A stretch of 7,238 nucleotides of DNA from Pseudomonadota bacterium (GTDB lineage: Bacteria > Pseudomonadota > Gammaproteobacteria > JAKAQQ01): NCBI GenBank assembly GCA_021819635.1, contig JAKAQQ010000035.1, positions 1-7,238 on the forward strand. Reading direction: 5' to 3'. The position numbers and the translations under genes were made by a program. The notes beneath the pieces are model-generated. The model saw only the letters and a program-made list of their open reading frames with translations, searched no databases and was not told the origin of the DNA. Below, piece after piece: positions 1-6,711 of the stretch (positions are counted from its first letter, which is position 1; every line of letters begins with the position of its first letter).

Positions 1-737
<737 letters not shown>

Positions 738-1028
738 TCAGCCTTCGAGGACCGCCATCACGTCCTCTTCGCGCATGACGAGGAGTTCCTCGCCGTCGAC
801 CTTGACTTCGGTGCCGGAATACTTTCCGAAAAGGATCTTGTCGCCGACCTTGACATCGAGCGGGCGGACCTTGCCGTCCTCAAGGATCTTGCCGTTGCCG
901 ACGGCAACGACCTGACCCCGGATCGGCTTCTCGGCGGCGGTGTCGGGGATCACGATCCCTCCCGGGCTCGTGCGCTCCTCCTCCATCCTCTTGACGATCA
1001 CGCGGTCATGCAGTGGGCGGAGTTTCAT
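738..1028 (-). CDS. groES: 10 kDa co-chaperonin GroES
   Basis: Heptameric lid of the GroEL folding chamber, acting in the cytosol. The 96-residue product has the normal family length and opens with the signature [14 protein letters not shown]. The mobile loop that docks on GroEL spans about residues 16-32 and carries the hydrophobic Ile25-Val26-Ile27 contact after Gly23-Gly24. The roof hairpin lies around residues 45-57, and the end ([15 protein letters not shown]) is typical. The start is the ATG at 1028, preceded by AGGAGAG (1036-1042). The stop is TGA at 738-740, 60 bp before groEL. It is the first gene of the operon, and its mRNA leader would be about 80 nt if transcription starts inside the CIRCE element. 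No family-critical position appears to be missing. Confidence 0.98.
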   Translation of the reverse strand: MKLRPLHDRVIVKRMEEERTSPGGIVIPDTAAEKPIRGQVVAVGNGKILEDGKVRPLDVKVGDKILFGKYSGTEVKVDGEELLVMREEDVMAVLEG

Positions 1029-1035
1029 CGTTGGT

Positions 1036-1042
1036 CTCTCCT
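1036..1042 (-). promoter_or_regulatory. Ribosome binding site of groES
   Basis: AGGAGAG on the minus strand; the AGGAG core ends 9 nt before the ATG at 1028. It fixes the groES start and is one of the strongest ribosome sites in the window. Confidence 0.75.
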
Positions 1043-1090
1043 AGTGTCAAAACAAAATAAATCAAAGACTTGTGCAGGAAAAGGGGGTTT

Positions 1091-1117
1091 GTAGCACTCA
1101 CCCTATCCGAGTGCTAA
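1091..1117 (-). promoter_or_regulatory. CIRCE operator (HrcA binding site) of groESL
   Basis: An inverted repeat with a 9-nt spacer matches the CIRCE consensus TTAGCACTC-N9-GAGTGCTAA. Read on the mRNA (minus) strand, the first arm TTAGCACTC (1109-1117) is perfect. The second arm is GAGTGCTAC (1091-1099), with a single mismatch in its last base. CIRCE is the known operator of HrcA, a repressor that keeps chaperonin genes low until heat stress. Here it begins at the last base of the -10 box and covers the expected start of transcription, so bound HrcA would occlude the promoter; the transcript would also carry most of the repeat in its 5' leader. The hrcA gene is not in the window, so its presence in the genome is inferred. 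Confidence 0.95.
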
Positions 1118-1144
1118 TAATAAGGCATCCTCGTCGTTTGTCAA
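1117..1144 (-). promoter_or_regulatory. Housekeeping (sigma-70 type) promoter of groES-groEL
   Basis: On the minus strand, TTGACA (1139-1144, a perfect -35) and TATTAT (1117-1122, 5 of 6 with TATAAT) are separated by 16 bp. The -10 shares its last base with the CIRCE operator. Transcription would start about 6-8 bp further on, near 1109-1111, within the first CIRCE arm. I see no heat-shock sigma-32 type elements (CTTGAA / CCCCAT) nearby, which suggests control by HrcA repression rather than by a sigma factor. The start point itself is inferred. Confidence 0.8.
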
Positions 1145-1171
1145 GTCCTCCCCTGCGCGGACCCAGCGTTT

Positions 1172-1199
1172 GCCCCCGGGGGCGGGCAGGAAGGCCCCC
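1172..1199 (+). other. GC-rich palindrome/hairpin in the lpxH leader
   Basis: A perfect 12-bp palindrome, GCCCCCGGGGGC (1172-1183), lies 39 bp before the lpxH GTG. Its right half, GGGGGC (1178-1183), can instead pair with GCCCCC (1194-1199) across a 10-nt loop. Both structures fall in the stretch between the groESL -35 box and lpxH. No T-tract follows. A role in lpxH expression is possible but unsupported, and runs of C and G are common in such GC-rich DNA. Confidence 0.3.
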
Positions 1200-1222
1200 C
1201 TCGGCGTCGGCTACGATGGGCC

Positions 1223-1945
1223 GTGAACGTCTATCTCGCCTCCGACCTCCATCTCGGTCCAGGACGCCCCGATCTCACCGAGGCCTTTCTCGCCTTCCTC
1301 GCCCGGATCCGCGCGGAAGGAGCCGAACTCTACGTCCTGGGCGACCTCTTCGAGGCCTGGATCGGGGACGACGACCCGCGCCCCTACACCCGCCGGGTGG
1401 CCGAGGCGCTCTCTGCGACGAGCGCGATCCGCCCGGTCCGTTTCCTCCACGGAAACCGCGACTTCCTGCTCGGCGACGACTACGCCCGCCGGAGCGGCCT
1501 CGAACTGTTGCCCGACCCCTGGCGGGGCACCCTCGCCGGGGTTCCGACCGTGCTCACCCACGGCGACCTCCTTTGCACGGCGGACCGGGCCTACCAGCGT
1601 TTCCGCCGCTACAGCCACGATCCCGCGCGCCAGGCCCGCTTTCTCGCCCGTCCCCTCTGGTGGCGGCGGGGCGTCGCGGGTCTCGCCCGCACCCGCGGGC
1701 GGCTTCGGCGGCGGCGCGCGCCCGAGCCGTGGATGGACGTCCACCCGGAGGCGGTCCGGAGGCTCCTTGAGGAAAGCGGCGTCCGCCGCCTCGTCCACGG
1801 CCACACGCACCGGCCGGCCTGGCACCGGCTCAAGATCGGGGACGAAGAAGAGGCCGAGCGCATCGTCCTCGGCCCGTGGGACGGGGAGGCGCGCGTCCTC
1901 GTCCTCGAGGCCGGCGGGGGGCGCCTCGTGCCGCCCCCGGCCTGA
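1223..1945 (+). CDS. lpxH: UDP-2,3-diacylglucosamine diphosphatase LpxH
   Basis: Hydrolyses UDP-2,3-diacylglucosamine to lipid X and UMP, the fourth step of lipid A synthesis, at the inner face of the cytoplasmic membrane. The 240-residue product has the E. coli LpxH length and the full set of calcineurin-like metallophosphoesterase motifs: SDLHL with Asp8 and His10, GDLFEAWIGDD with Asp41, FLHGNRDFLL with Asn78, LTHGDLLC with His113, and HGHTHRP with His192, His194 and His196. Asp and His at these points are the dinuclear metal ligands. The Arg- and Trp-rich stretch at residues 125-170 corresponds to the cap that binds the acyl chains. The start is a GTG at 1223, which begins directly before the first metal motif; there is no strong ribosome site, and no in-frame ATG is available upstream. 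It is divergent from groESL (194-bp shared region) and ends 6 bp from the convergent purF stop. The paralogue LpxI or a generic phosphoesterase is unlikely given the motif set. Confidence 0.95.
   Translation: MNVYLASDLHLGPGRPDLTEAFLAFLARIRAEGAELYVLGDLFEAWIGDDDPRPYTRRVAEALSATSAIRPVRFLHGNRDFLLGDDYARRSGLELLPDPWRGTLAGVPTVLTHGDLLCTADRAYQRFRRYSHDPARQARFLARPLWWRRGVAGLARTRGRLRRRRAPEPWMDVHPEAVRRLLEESGVRRLVHGHTHRPAWHRLKIGDEEEAERIVLGPWDGEARVLVLEAGGGRLVPPPA
1909..1942. other. GC-rich hairpin at the convergent lpxH/purF ends
   Basis: The last coding bases of lpxH form an imperfect hairpin: GGCCGG (1909-1914) pairs with CCGGCC (1937-1942), then 1916-1918 with 1934-1936, and 1920-1922 with 1930-1932. C1915 is bulged, G1919/G1933 is a mismatch, and the loop is 7 nt. 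It lies just before the lpxH stop and about 10 nt past the purF stop on the other strand. Neither strand has a T-tract after it, so it is not a canonical intrinsic terminator. It may pause polymerase or protect mRNA 3' ends, or be a by-product of GC-rich coding sequence. Confidence 0.35.
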
Positions 1946-1951
1946 GCCGGA

Positions 1952-3433
1952 TCAGCCGGGCGTCTCGCCCGCCGACGCGGGCGCGCCGCGCCGCTCGCGC
2001 GCGAGGATCCCCAGATACTCGGGGGTCACATCCCCGGTCACGTAGCGGCCGCTGAAGCAGGAATCCTCGAACCGTTCGAGGGCGGGGTTGCCCGCCCGCA
2101 CGGCCTCGACGAGGTCGGTGAGATCCTGGTAGATCAGGGCGTCGGCCCCAATGAAGCGGGCGATGTCCTCTTCGCTGCGGCCGGCGGCGATGAGCTCGTC
2201 GGTCGCCGGCATGTCGATGCCGTAGACGTTGGGGTAACGCACCGGGGGGGCGGCCGAGGCGAAATAGACGCGCCGGGCCCCGGCGCGGCGCGCCATCTCG
2301 ACGATCTCGCGCGACGTCGTCCCGCGCACGATCGAGTCGTCGACAAGAAGCACGTTCTTGCCCTGGAATTCGAGGCCGATCGGATTGAGCTTGCGGCGGA
2401 CCGAGCGGCGGCGCTGATCCTGCTCGGGCATGATGAACGTGCGGCCGACGTAGCGGTTCTTGATGAACCCCTCGCGGTACTTGACGCCGAGGCGGTTGGC
2501 GAGCTGGAGCGCGCTCATGCGGCTCGTGTCCGGAATGGGGACGACGACGTCGGCGTCGCGCGGGAACCCGAGACGGAGAATCTTCTCGGCCAGACGCTCG
2601 CCCATACGGAGACGCGCCTTGTGGACCGAGACCCCCTCGATGATCGAATCGGGGCGGGCCAAGTAGACGTACTCGAAAAGACACGGCGTGCGCTGGGTCG
2701 AGAGCGCGCAGATCTCGCTCTTCGCCGTCCCGTCGGGACGGGCCAGCACGGCCTCCCCCGGCGCAAGATCGCGCACGAGGCGGAAACCGAGAACGTCGAG
2801 AGCCACGCTCTCCGACGCGAAGAGATGCTGGCGTCGGCCACCGCTCTCGCGCACGCCCCAGACAAGCGGGCGGATGCCGAAGGGGTCGCGGAAGGCAAGG
2901 AGCCCCACCCCGGCGATGAGCGCGAGGGCCGAGTACGCCCCCGCGCAGCGTCGGTGGAGAGTGGCGACCGCGGCGAAGATCTCCTCGGGCGCAAGCCGCA
3001 TCCCGCCGTGAACCTGAAGCTCGTGGGCGAGGACGTTGAGGAGCACCTCCGAGTCGGAAAGGGTGTTCAGGTGACGGCGGTCTTCACGGAAGAGGAGCGT
3101 GCGCAGCGCCTCGGCGTTGGTCAGGTTGCCGTTGTGCACGAAGCCAAGCCCGTAGGGAGCGTTGGTGGTGAAGGGCTGGGCTTCGGCGGCGTCCGCCGTC
3201 CCCGCCGTGGGGTAGCGCACGTGGCCGAGTCCGGTGCGGCCGCGGAGAGCCGCGAGGCTCCCCTCCGGGAAGACGTCGCGAACGAGCCCGTTGCCACGGC
3301 GGAGATGGAAGTGCCCGTCCTCGTCGGTCAGGATCCCGGCGGCGTCCTGCCCTCGGTGCTGCAGGATGTTGAGGGCCTCGTGGAGGACGTGGGCCGCGTC
3401 CTCCTCACCGACGATGCCGACGATGCCGCACAC
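1952..3433 (-). CDS. purF: Amidophosphoribosyltransferase PurF
   Basis: Catalyses the first committed step of purine synthesis: PRPP plus glutamine gives 5-phosphoribosylamine. The 493-residue product starts MCGIVGI, so removal of Met exposes the catalytic Cys2 without a propeptide. The N-terminal Ntn glutaminase domain (about 1-230) shows HVRYPT (Arg73), HNGNLTN (100-106) and SDSE (Asp127). The phosphoribosyltransferase domain carries the PRPP loop VLLVDDSIVRGTT at 361-373 and YPNVYGIDMP at 400-409. It is the E. coli type: no propeptide, the CLFEYVYLARPDS block, and no C-terminal C-x-x-C of the iron-sulfur (Bacillus) type. The start is GTG at 3433, 3 nt after the cvpA stop and with only a weak ribosome site, suggesting translation coupled to cvpA. 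The stop is TGA at 1952-1954. It is the last gene of the operon; no purine repressor site is visible. Confidence 0.97.
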   Translation of the reverse strand: MCGIVGIVGEEDAAHVLHEALNILQHRGQDAAGILTDEDGHFHLRRGNGLVRDVFPEGSLAALRGRTGLGHVRYPTAGTADAAEAQPFTTNAPYGLGFVHNGNLTNAEALRTLLFREDRRHLNTLSDSEVLLNVLAHELQVHGGMRLAPEEIFAAVATLHRRCAGAYSALALIAGVGLLAFRDPFGIRPLVWGVRESGGRRQHLFASESVALDVLGFRLVRDLAPGEAVLARPDGTAKSEICALSTQRTPCLFEYVYLARPDSIIEGVSVHKARLRMGERLAEKILRLGFPRDADVVVPIPDTSRMSALQLANRLGVKYREGFIKNRYVGRTFIMPEQDQRRRSVRRKLNPIGLEFQGKNVLLVDDSIVRGTTSREIVEMARRAGARRVYFASAAPPVRYPNVYGIDMPATDELIAAGRSEEDIARFIGADALIYQDLTDLVEAVRAGNPALERFEDSCFSGRYVTGDVTPEYLGILARERRGAPASAGETPG

Positions 3434-3436
3434 GGC

Positions 3437-3922
3437 CTAGAGATCCACGGCCAGGAGACGGCCCGTCCGCCGCACCCAGGGGCGCAGGACCGGCACGAGA
3501 CGCGAGCGGGGGGCCAGGCGGGCGGCGTGGAACCCGAGCGCGCGGACGGCGAGGAGAAAGAGAACCACGAGAGCAACCCCGCGCAGGAATCCGAAGACGG
3601 CGCCGCAGCCGTGATCGAGGGCGTTGAACTCCTTGCGAGCGGCCAGGTCACGCTCGAGCCCGCGGAGGGCGAGCCCGCCCAAGACGCGGACGGCGAGGAG
3701 AAGAGCGACGAAGGCCGCGATCCGGGCCAGAAACGGATTGGCCACGACGCCGGGGGTGAGGAGGGCGGCGAGCGGGGGGCCGAGGCGAAGCGCCAGGAAG
3801 ACGGCGAGGACCCAGAGAAGAAGAACGAGGAAGGTGCGCATGAAACCGCGCACGAGACCGAAAAGGGTCGAGAGGGCGACCACGGCGACGAACGCGATGT
3901 CGAGCCCGTCCACCCCGCTCAC
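3437..3922 (-). CDS. cvpA: CvpA family inner-membrane protein
   Basis: A 161-residue integral membrane protein of the CvpA (colicin V production) family. In E. coli the gene precedes purF, is needed for colicin V export from a plasmid, and has been linked to envelope homeostasis; its molecular activity is not known. Four hydrophobic segments are visible at about residues 8-22, 30-47, 66-86 and 106-126. Family hallmarks are GLVRG after the first segment and LDHGCGAVFGFLRG at 102-115. The C-terminal tail is Arg-rich and probably cytosolic. The start is a GTG at 3922 that forms a GTGA overlap with the stop of the SPOR-domain gene. A second in-frame GTG three codons later is an alternative. The TAG stop (3437-3439) lies 3 nt before purF. 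The tight junctions on both sides imply coupled translation. Confidence 0.92.
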   Translation of the reverse strand: MSGVDGLDIAFVAVVALSTLFGLVRGFMRTFLVLLLWVLAVFLALRLGPPLAALLTPGVVANPFLARIAAFVALLLAVRVLGGLALRGLERDLAARKEFNALDHGCGAVFGFLRGVALVVLFLLAVRALGFHAARLAPRSRLVPVLRPWVRRTGRLLAVDL

Positions 3923-4515
3923 CCCGGACGCCGGTGACGGATGACCTCCGGGGCCGCCCCCGAGAGGGCCGTCGCCCGCAGCATCATCGTCTCCACCCGC
4001 GCCCGCGTCCGGTACGGGCCGATCCAGACCCGATAGATCTCCGAGCCGGCGGCGGTGGCGCGCGGGCTGATCCAGCCGCCGAAGTGGGCCCGGACAAAAC
4101 GCTCTAGGAGCCGGCGTGCACGGGTGTAGACGCGGCTTTTACCCACCTGGAGGTACCAGCCGCTCGGCGGCGAGGGCAGCGAGAGCGCCGGAGACACGAA
4201 GTCGTGACGGGCGCCGACCGGAACCGGAAGGACACGCCGTCCGCTCGGCGGCGGGAGGGGGGTGAGGACCGGCCCCCGGGGGGCGGCGGCGACGGGCGCC
4301 CCACCGGCACGCTTCGCGGCGGGCCCGGTGGCCCCGGGCGGAGCCAGGACGAGAACGCGTTCGGCAGGGCCGCGGGGGCGGCGCGCGGGCCGGCCCCCGG
4401 AGAGGAAGATCCCGAGGGCAACGGCCAGGACGAGGACCAGCACGACCCCGATCCTGAGGAGGCGGCGGCGCGGGCGGCGGCGCGGGCCAAAAGAGGAGAA
4501 CGTCGGTCTACGCAC
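3919..4515 (-). CDS. Single-pass SPOR-domain protein, DedD-like
   Basis: A 198-residue envelope protein. Residues 1-20 are Arg-rich (cytosolic), and about 20-38 form one membrane helix (IGVVLVLVLAVALGIF), giving an N-in, C-out topology. Residues 40-117 are an Ala/Pro/Gly-rich periplasmic linker. Residues 118-194 form a SPOR domain, seen in GWYLQVGKS, the Arg/Leu helix RRLLERFVRAHF, and YRVWIGPYRTRARVE. SPOR domains bind denuded glycan strands at the division septum. The gene position (folC, this gene, cvpA, purF) is that of E. coli dedD, a 220-residue protein of the same build, so a cell-division role is a reasonable inference. I leave the symbol blank because sequence identity beyond the domain is weak. 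The GTG start at 4515 overlaps the folC stop by 8 nt and is served by GGGGAGAG (4520-4527). The open frame continues far upstream but there only shadows folC. Confidence 0.85.
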   Translation of the reverse strand: MRRPTFSSFGPRRRPRRRLLRIGVVLVLVLAVALGIFLSGGRPARRPRGPAERVLVLAPPGATGPAAKRAGGAPVAAAPRGPVLTPLPPPSGRRVLPVPVGARHDFVSPALSLPSPPSGWYLQVGKSRVYTRARRLLERFVRAHFGGWISPRATAAGSEIYRVWIGPYRTRARVETMMLRATALSGAAPEVIRHRRPG

Positions 4516-5833
4516 GGCGCTCTCCCCGCGCGGTGGAAGACCCACGGCGCGCGCGGGCCTCGCGCACGGCGGCGACCGTGCGGAACGAGCCGGTGACGAG
4601 AACGCGGTCGCCCGCAACCGTCCGGGCGCGGGCCAGCGCCAGGGCGTCCCCGCCCCGCCGGGCCAGGGCGGCGGGGGGAGGCAGCCCTCCGCCCTCAAGC
4701 CGCGCGGCGAGCGCCCGGGCCTCAAGACCGCGGGGCGGAGGAAGCGAGAGGAGCACGAGATCGGTCGCGTGCGGCAGAAGCGGGCGGACGAAGCCCGCAG
4801 GGTCTTTGTCGGCCAGCATCCCGAGGACGAGGACGGAGCGGGTCGGGCGGGGCTCGCGGGCGAGTTCGGCGGCGAGCGTGCGGGCCGCGGCCGGGTTGTG
4901 CGCGACGTCGAAGACAAGGCGGCGTCCGCCGTCGTCGACGGTCTCGAACCGGCCCGCGAGACGCACCGCCCCCAGTCCCGCCTCGACCGCGGGACGCTCG
5001 AGCGGGAAACGCCCGTGCGTCGACTCGAGGACGGCGAGCGCGAGGGCGGCGTTGGCCACCTGGAAGGCCCCCGCGAGGGCGGGCGGCGGGAGATCGGCGA
5101 GGGTGAGCGCGCGCCCCCGGTAGGTCCACGTTCCGGGAACCGTGCCCGGCTCGGGCGCGAAATCCCTCCCCCGCCGCCAGAGATCCGCCCCGAGGTCTTC
5201 GGCCGTGCGGAGAAGGCTCTCGGGCGGCGCGGCGTCACCGACGAGGGCCGGTCGCCCGGGGCGGAAGATGCCGGCTTTTTCCCGTCCGATCGACTCGCGG
5301 TCGGGGCCGAGCCACTCCGTGTGATCGAGATCGACGCTCACGACCGCCGCGGCCTCGGCGTCGACCACGTTGACGGCGTCGAGCCGCCCGCCCAAGCCGA
5401 CTTCGAGCACCGCCACGTCGACCGCCCGGCGACGGAAGGCGGCGAAGGCCACCAGGGTGGTGATCTCGAAATACGTGAGCGGGAGGTCCCCCACCCGTGT
5501 CCGGATCTCGCCGAGGAGTTCGAGGAGAAGCCGGGAAGAGAGCGGGCGGCCGTCGACGACGATCCGTTCGCGGTAGTCGTGGAGATGCGGGGACGTGTAG
5601 AGACCCACCCGTCGCCCGGAAGCGGCGAGGACGGCGGCGAGGAGAGCCGCGACCGACCCCTTGCCGTTCGTCCCCCCGACGATTAGGGCCGGGACGCCCA
5701 GCGGCAGAAGACCGAGCCGCGCGGCGGCCGCCCGCGTCCGTTCGAGCCCGAAGTCCATCCGGTCCGGAGGCGCGAGGACCTCGAGACTGCGGAGCGCGGC
5801 CTGGAGCCCCCGGCCGCCGCGCACCGGCGTCAC
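4508..5833 (-). CDS. folC: Bifunctional folylpolyglutamate / dihydrofolate synthase FolC
   Basis: Adds glutamate to dihydropteroate (making dihydrofolate) and to tetrahydrofolates (polyglutamate tail) in the cytosol, at the cost of ATP. At 441 residues it has normal length, with the Mur-ligase-like architecture. Visible motifs are the P-loop GGTNGKGS (53-60), the [11 protein letters not shown] folate/dihydropteroate loop (81-91), FEITT (122-126), [10 protein letters not shown] (146-155), DHTEWLG (170-176), EKAGIFRPG (185-193, with Lys186 the likely carbamylated lysine), RLAGRFE (291-297), DVAHNPAA (309-316) and VTGSF (413-417). The C-terminal tail is Arg-rich and low in complexity. The start is a GTG at 5833 in a GTGA overlap with the accD stop, preceded by GGGAGGG (5841-5847). 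The stop TAG (4508-4510) lies inside the start region of the SPOR gene. Both activities are expected from the close match to bacterial FolC, though motifs alone do not prove the dihydrofolate synthase half. Confidence 0.96.
   Translation of the reverse strand: MTPVRGGRGLQAALRSLEVLAPPDRMDFGLERTRAAAARLGLLPLGVPALIVGGTNGKGSVAALLAAVLAASGRRVGLYTSPHLHDYRERIVVDGRPLSSRLLLELLGEIRTRVGDLPLTYFEITTLVAFAAFRRRAVDVAVLEVGLGGRLDAVNVVDAEAAAVVSVDLDHTEWLGPDRESIGREKAGIFRPGRPALVGDAAPPESLLRTAEDLGADLWRRGRDFAPEPGTVPGTWTYRGRALTLADLPPPALAGAFQVANAALALAVLESTHGRFPLERPAVEAGLGAVRLAGRFETVDDGGRRLVFDVAHNPAAARTLAAELAREPRPTRSVLVLGMLADKDPAGFVRPLLPHATDLVLLSLPPPRGLEARALAARLEGGGLPPPAALARRGGDALALARARTVAGDRVLVTGSFRTVAAVREARARRGSSTARGERRA
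4520..4527 (-). promoter_or_regulatory. Ribosome binding site of the SPOR-domain gene
   Basis: GGGGAGAG on the minus strand within the folC 3' end; the GGAG core leaves 6 nt before the GTG at 4515. This decides the start in a frame that stays open for another 241 codons upstream. Confidence 0.65.
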
Positions 5834-6687
5834 GGGGCGGCCCTCCCGGCCAGCGCGGCCAAGAGGCGGGCGAGCCGCGGGCGCAGTTCACGCCGGTCGA
5901 CAATCATGTCGATTGCCCCGTGGGCCAAAAGAAACTCGCTCCTCTGGAACCCGGTGGGCAGGACCTCGCGCACGGTCTGTTCGATCACCCGGGGCCCGGC
6001 GAACCCGATGAGGGCGCCGGGCTCGGCGATGAGCACGTCCCCGAGCATGGCCAAACTTGCCGAGACCCCGCCCGTCGTCGGGTCGGTGAGGACGACGACG
6101 TAAGGGACGGCGGCGCGCGCGAGCCGCGCCAAGGCCGCGCTCGTCTTGGCCATTTGCATGAGAGAGGTCAGGCCCTCCTGCATCCGGGCCCCGCCGCTCG
6201 CGGTGAAACAGACGAAGGGCGCCCGCGTCTCGAGCGCGAGGTTCGCCGCCCGCACGAAGCGTTCCCCCACCACCGAACCCATCGATCCGCCGAGGAAGGA
6301 AAACTCGAAAGCCGAGGCCACGACCTCGAGCCCGAGGACGGTGCCTTGGGCGGAGACGAGAGCGTCGTGCTCGCCGGTCTTCTTCTGGGCCTGGTGGAGA
6401 CGATCGGCGTACCGTTTGCTGTCGCGGAACGGCAGGAAATCCGTGGGCTCGAGGGCCGCTCCGATCTCGGTGATGGTCTCCGGATCAAAGACCATGCGCA
6501 GGCGCGCGCGCGCCGACACGCGCATGTGGTGCGTGCATTTCGGGCAAACGTGCAGGTTGCGCTCAAGCTCGGGGACGTAGAGCACGGCGTTGCACGCCGC
6601 GCACTTCGTCCAAAGACCCTCCGGGACGCCGCGGCCACGCCGTCCCGTCTTCGCTTCCGCGCTCGCGCCACGCTTGAAGAAAATCAT
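5830..6687 (-). CDS. accD: Acetyl-CoA carboxylase, carboxyltransferase subunit beta AccD
   Basis: With AccA it transfers the carboxyl group from carboxybiotin to acetyl-CoA, giving malonyl-CoA for fatty acid synthesis. The 285-residue product has a four-cysteine zinc ribbon (Cys29, Cys32, Cys48, Cys51) after the typical VPEGLWTKC entry. The crotonase-fold carboxyltransferase follows, with [18 protein letters not shown] (127-144), SGGARMQEG (164-172) and [17 protein letters not shown] (201-217). In E. coli the zinc ribbon also binds RNA, allowing the subunit to repress its own mRNA. The start is ATG at 6687, 24 nt after the truA stop; the ribosome site is poor. Another ATG at 6715, overlapping the truA stop, is out of frame. 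The stop TGA overlaps the folC GTG by 4 nt. The partner accA is not in the window. Confidence 0.97.
   Translation of the reverse strand: MIFFKRGASAEAKTGRRGRGVPEGLWTKCAACNAVLYVPELERNLHVCPKCTHHMRVSARARLRMVFDPETITEIGAALEPTDFLPFRDSKRYADRLHQAQKKTGEHDALVSAQGTVLGLEVVASAFEFSFLGGSMGSVVGERFVRAANLALETRAPFVCFTASGGARMQEGLTSLMQMAKTSAALARLARAAVPYVVVLTDPTTGGVSASLAMLGDVLIAEPGALIGFAGPRVIEQTVREVLPTGFQRSEFLLAHGAIDMIVDRRELRPRLARLLAALAGRAAP
5841..5847 (-). promoter_or_regulatory. Ribosome binding site of folC
   Basis: GGGAGGG on the minus strand inside the accD 3' end, 7 nt before the folC GTG at 5833. It supports the GTGA-overlap start over later in-frame GTG codons. Confidence 0.65.
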
Positions 6688-6711
6688 GCGCCGGGTCCGT
6701 GCGGGGAGCAG

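Noticed and set aside
1046..1051. Second TTGACA on the minus strand close to groES
   Set aside because: No -10 box can fit between it and the groES ribosome site; it would place the start inside the coding region.
1072..1770. Plus-strand frame starting in the groESL leader and running over lpxH, including the ATG at 1216
   Set aside because: It is in a different frame from lpxH and gives an Arg/Pro-rich product without motifs, whereas the GTG at 1223 opens directly onto the LpxH metal-binding motif.
1947..1960. Short CCGG-ATCAG-CCGG stem-loop between the convergent stops as a terminator
   Set aside because: Only four base pairs and no T-tract on either strand.
2621..3937. Plus-strand open frame of 438 codons over purF and cvpA
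   Set aside because: Antisense shadow of two well-supported genes; the Glu/Arg/Gly-rich product is typical of the reverse strand of GC-rich coding DNA.
4516..5238. Upstream extension of the SPOR-gene frame to 439 codons
   Set aside because: The extra 241 codons only shadow folC in another frame and are Arg/Ser/Pro-rich. The GTG at 4515 has a good ribosome site and starts right before the membrane segment.
4262..5686. Plus-strand open frame of 474 codons over the SPOR gene and folC
   Set aside because: Same cause: it is opposite folC, whose catalytic motifs are all intact. The length reflects scarcity of stop codons in GC-rich DNA.
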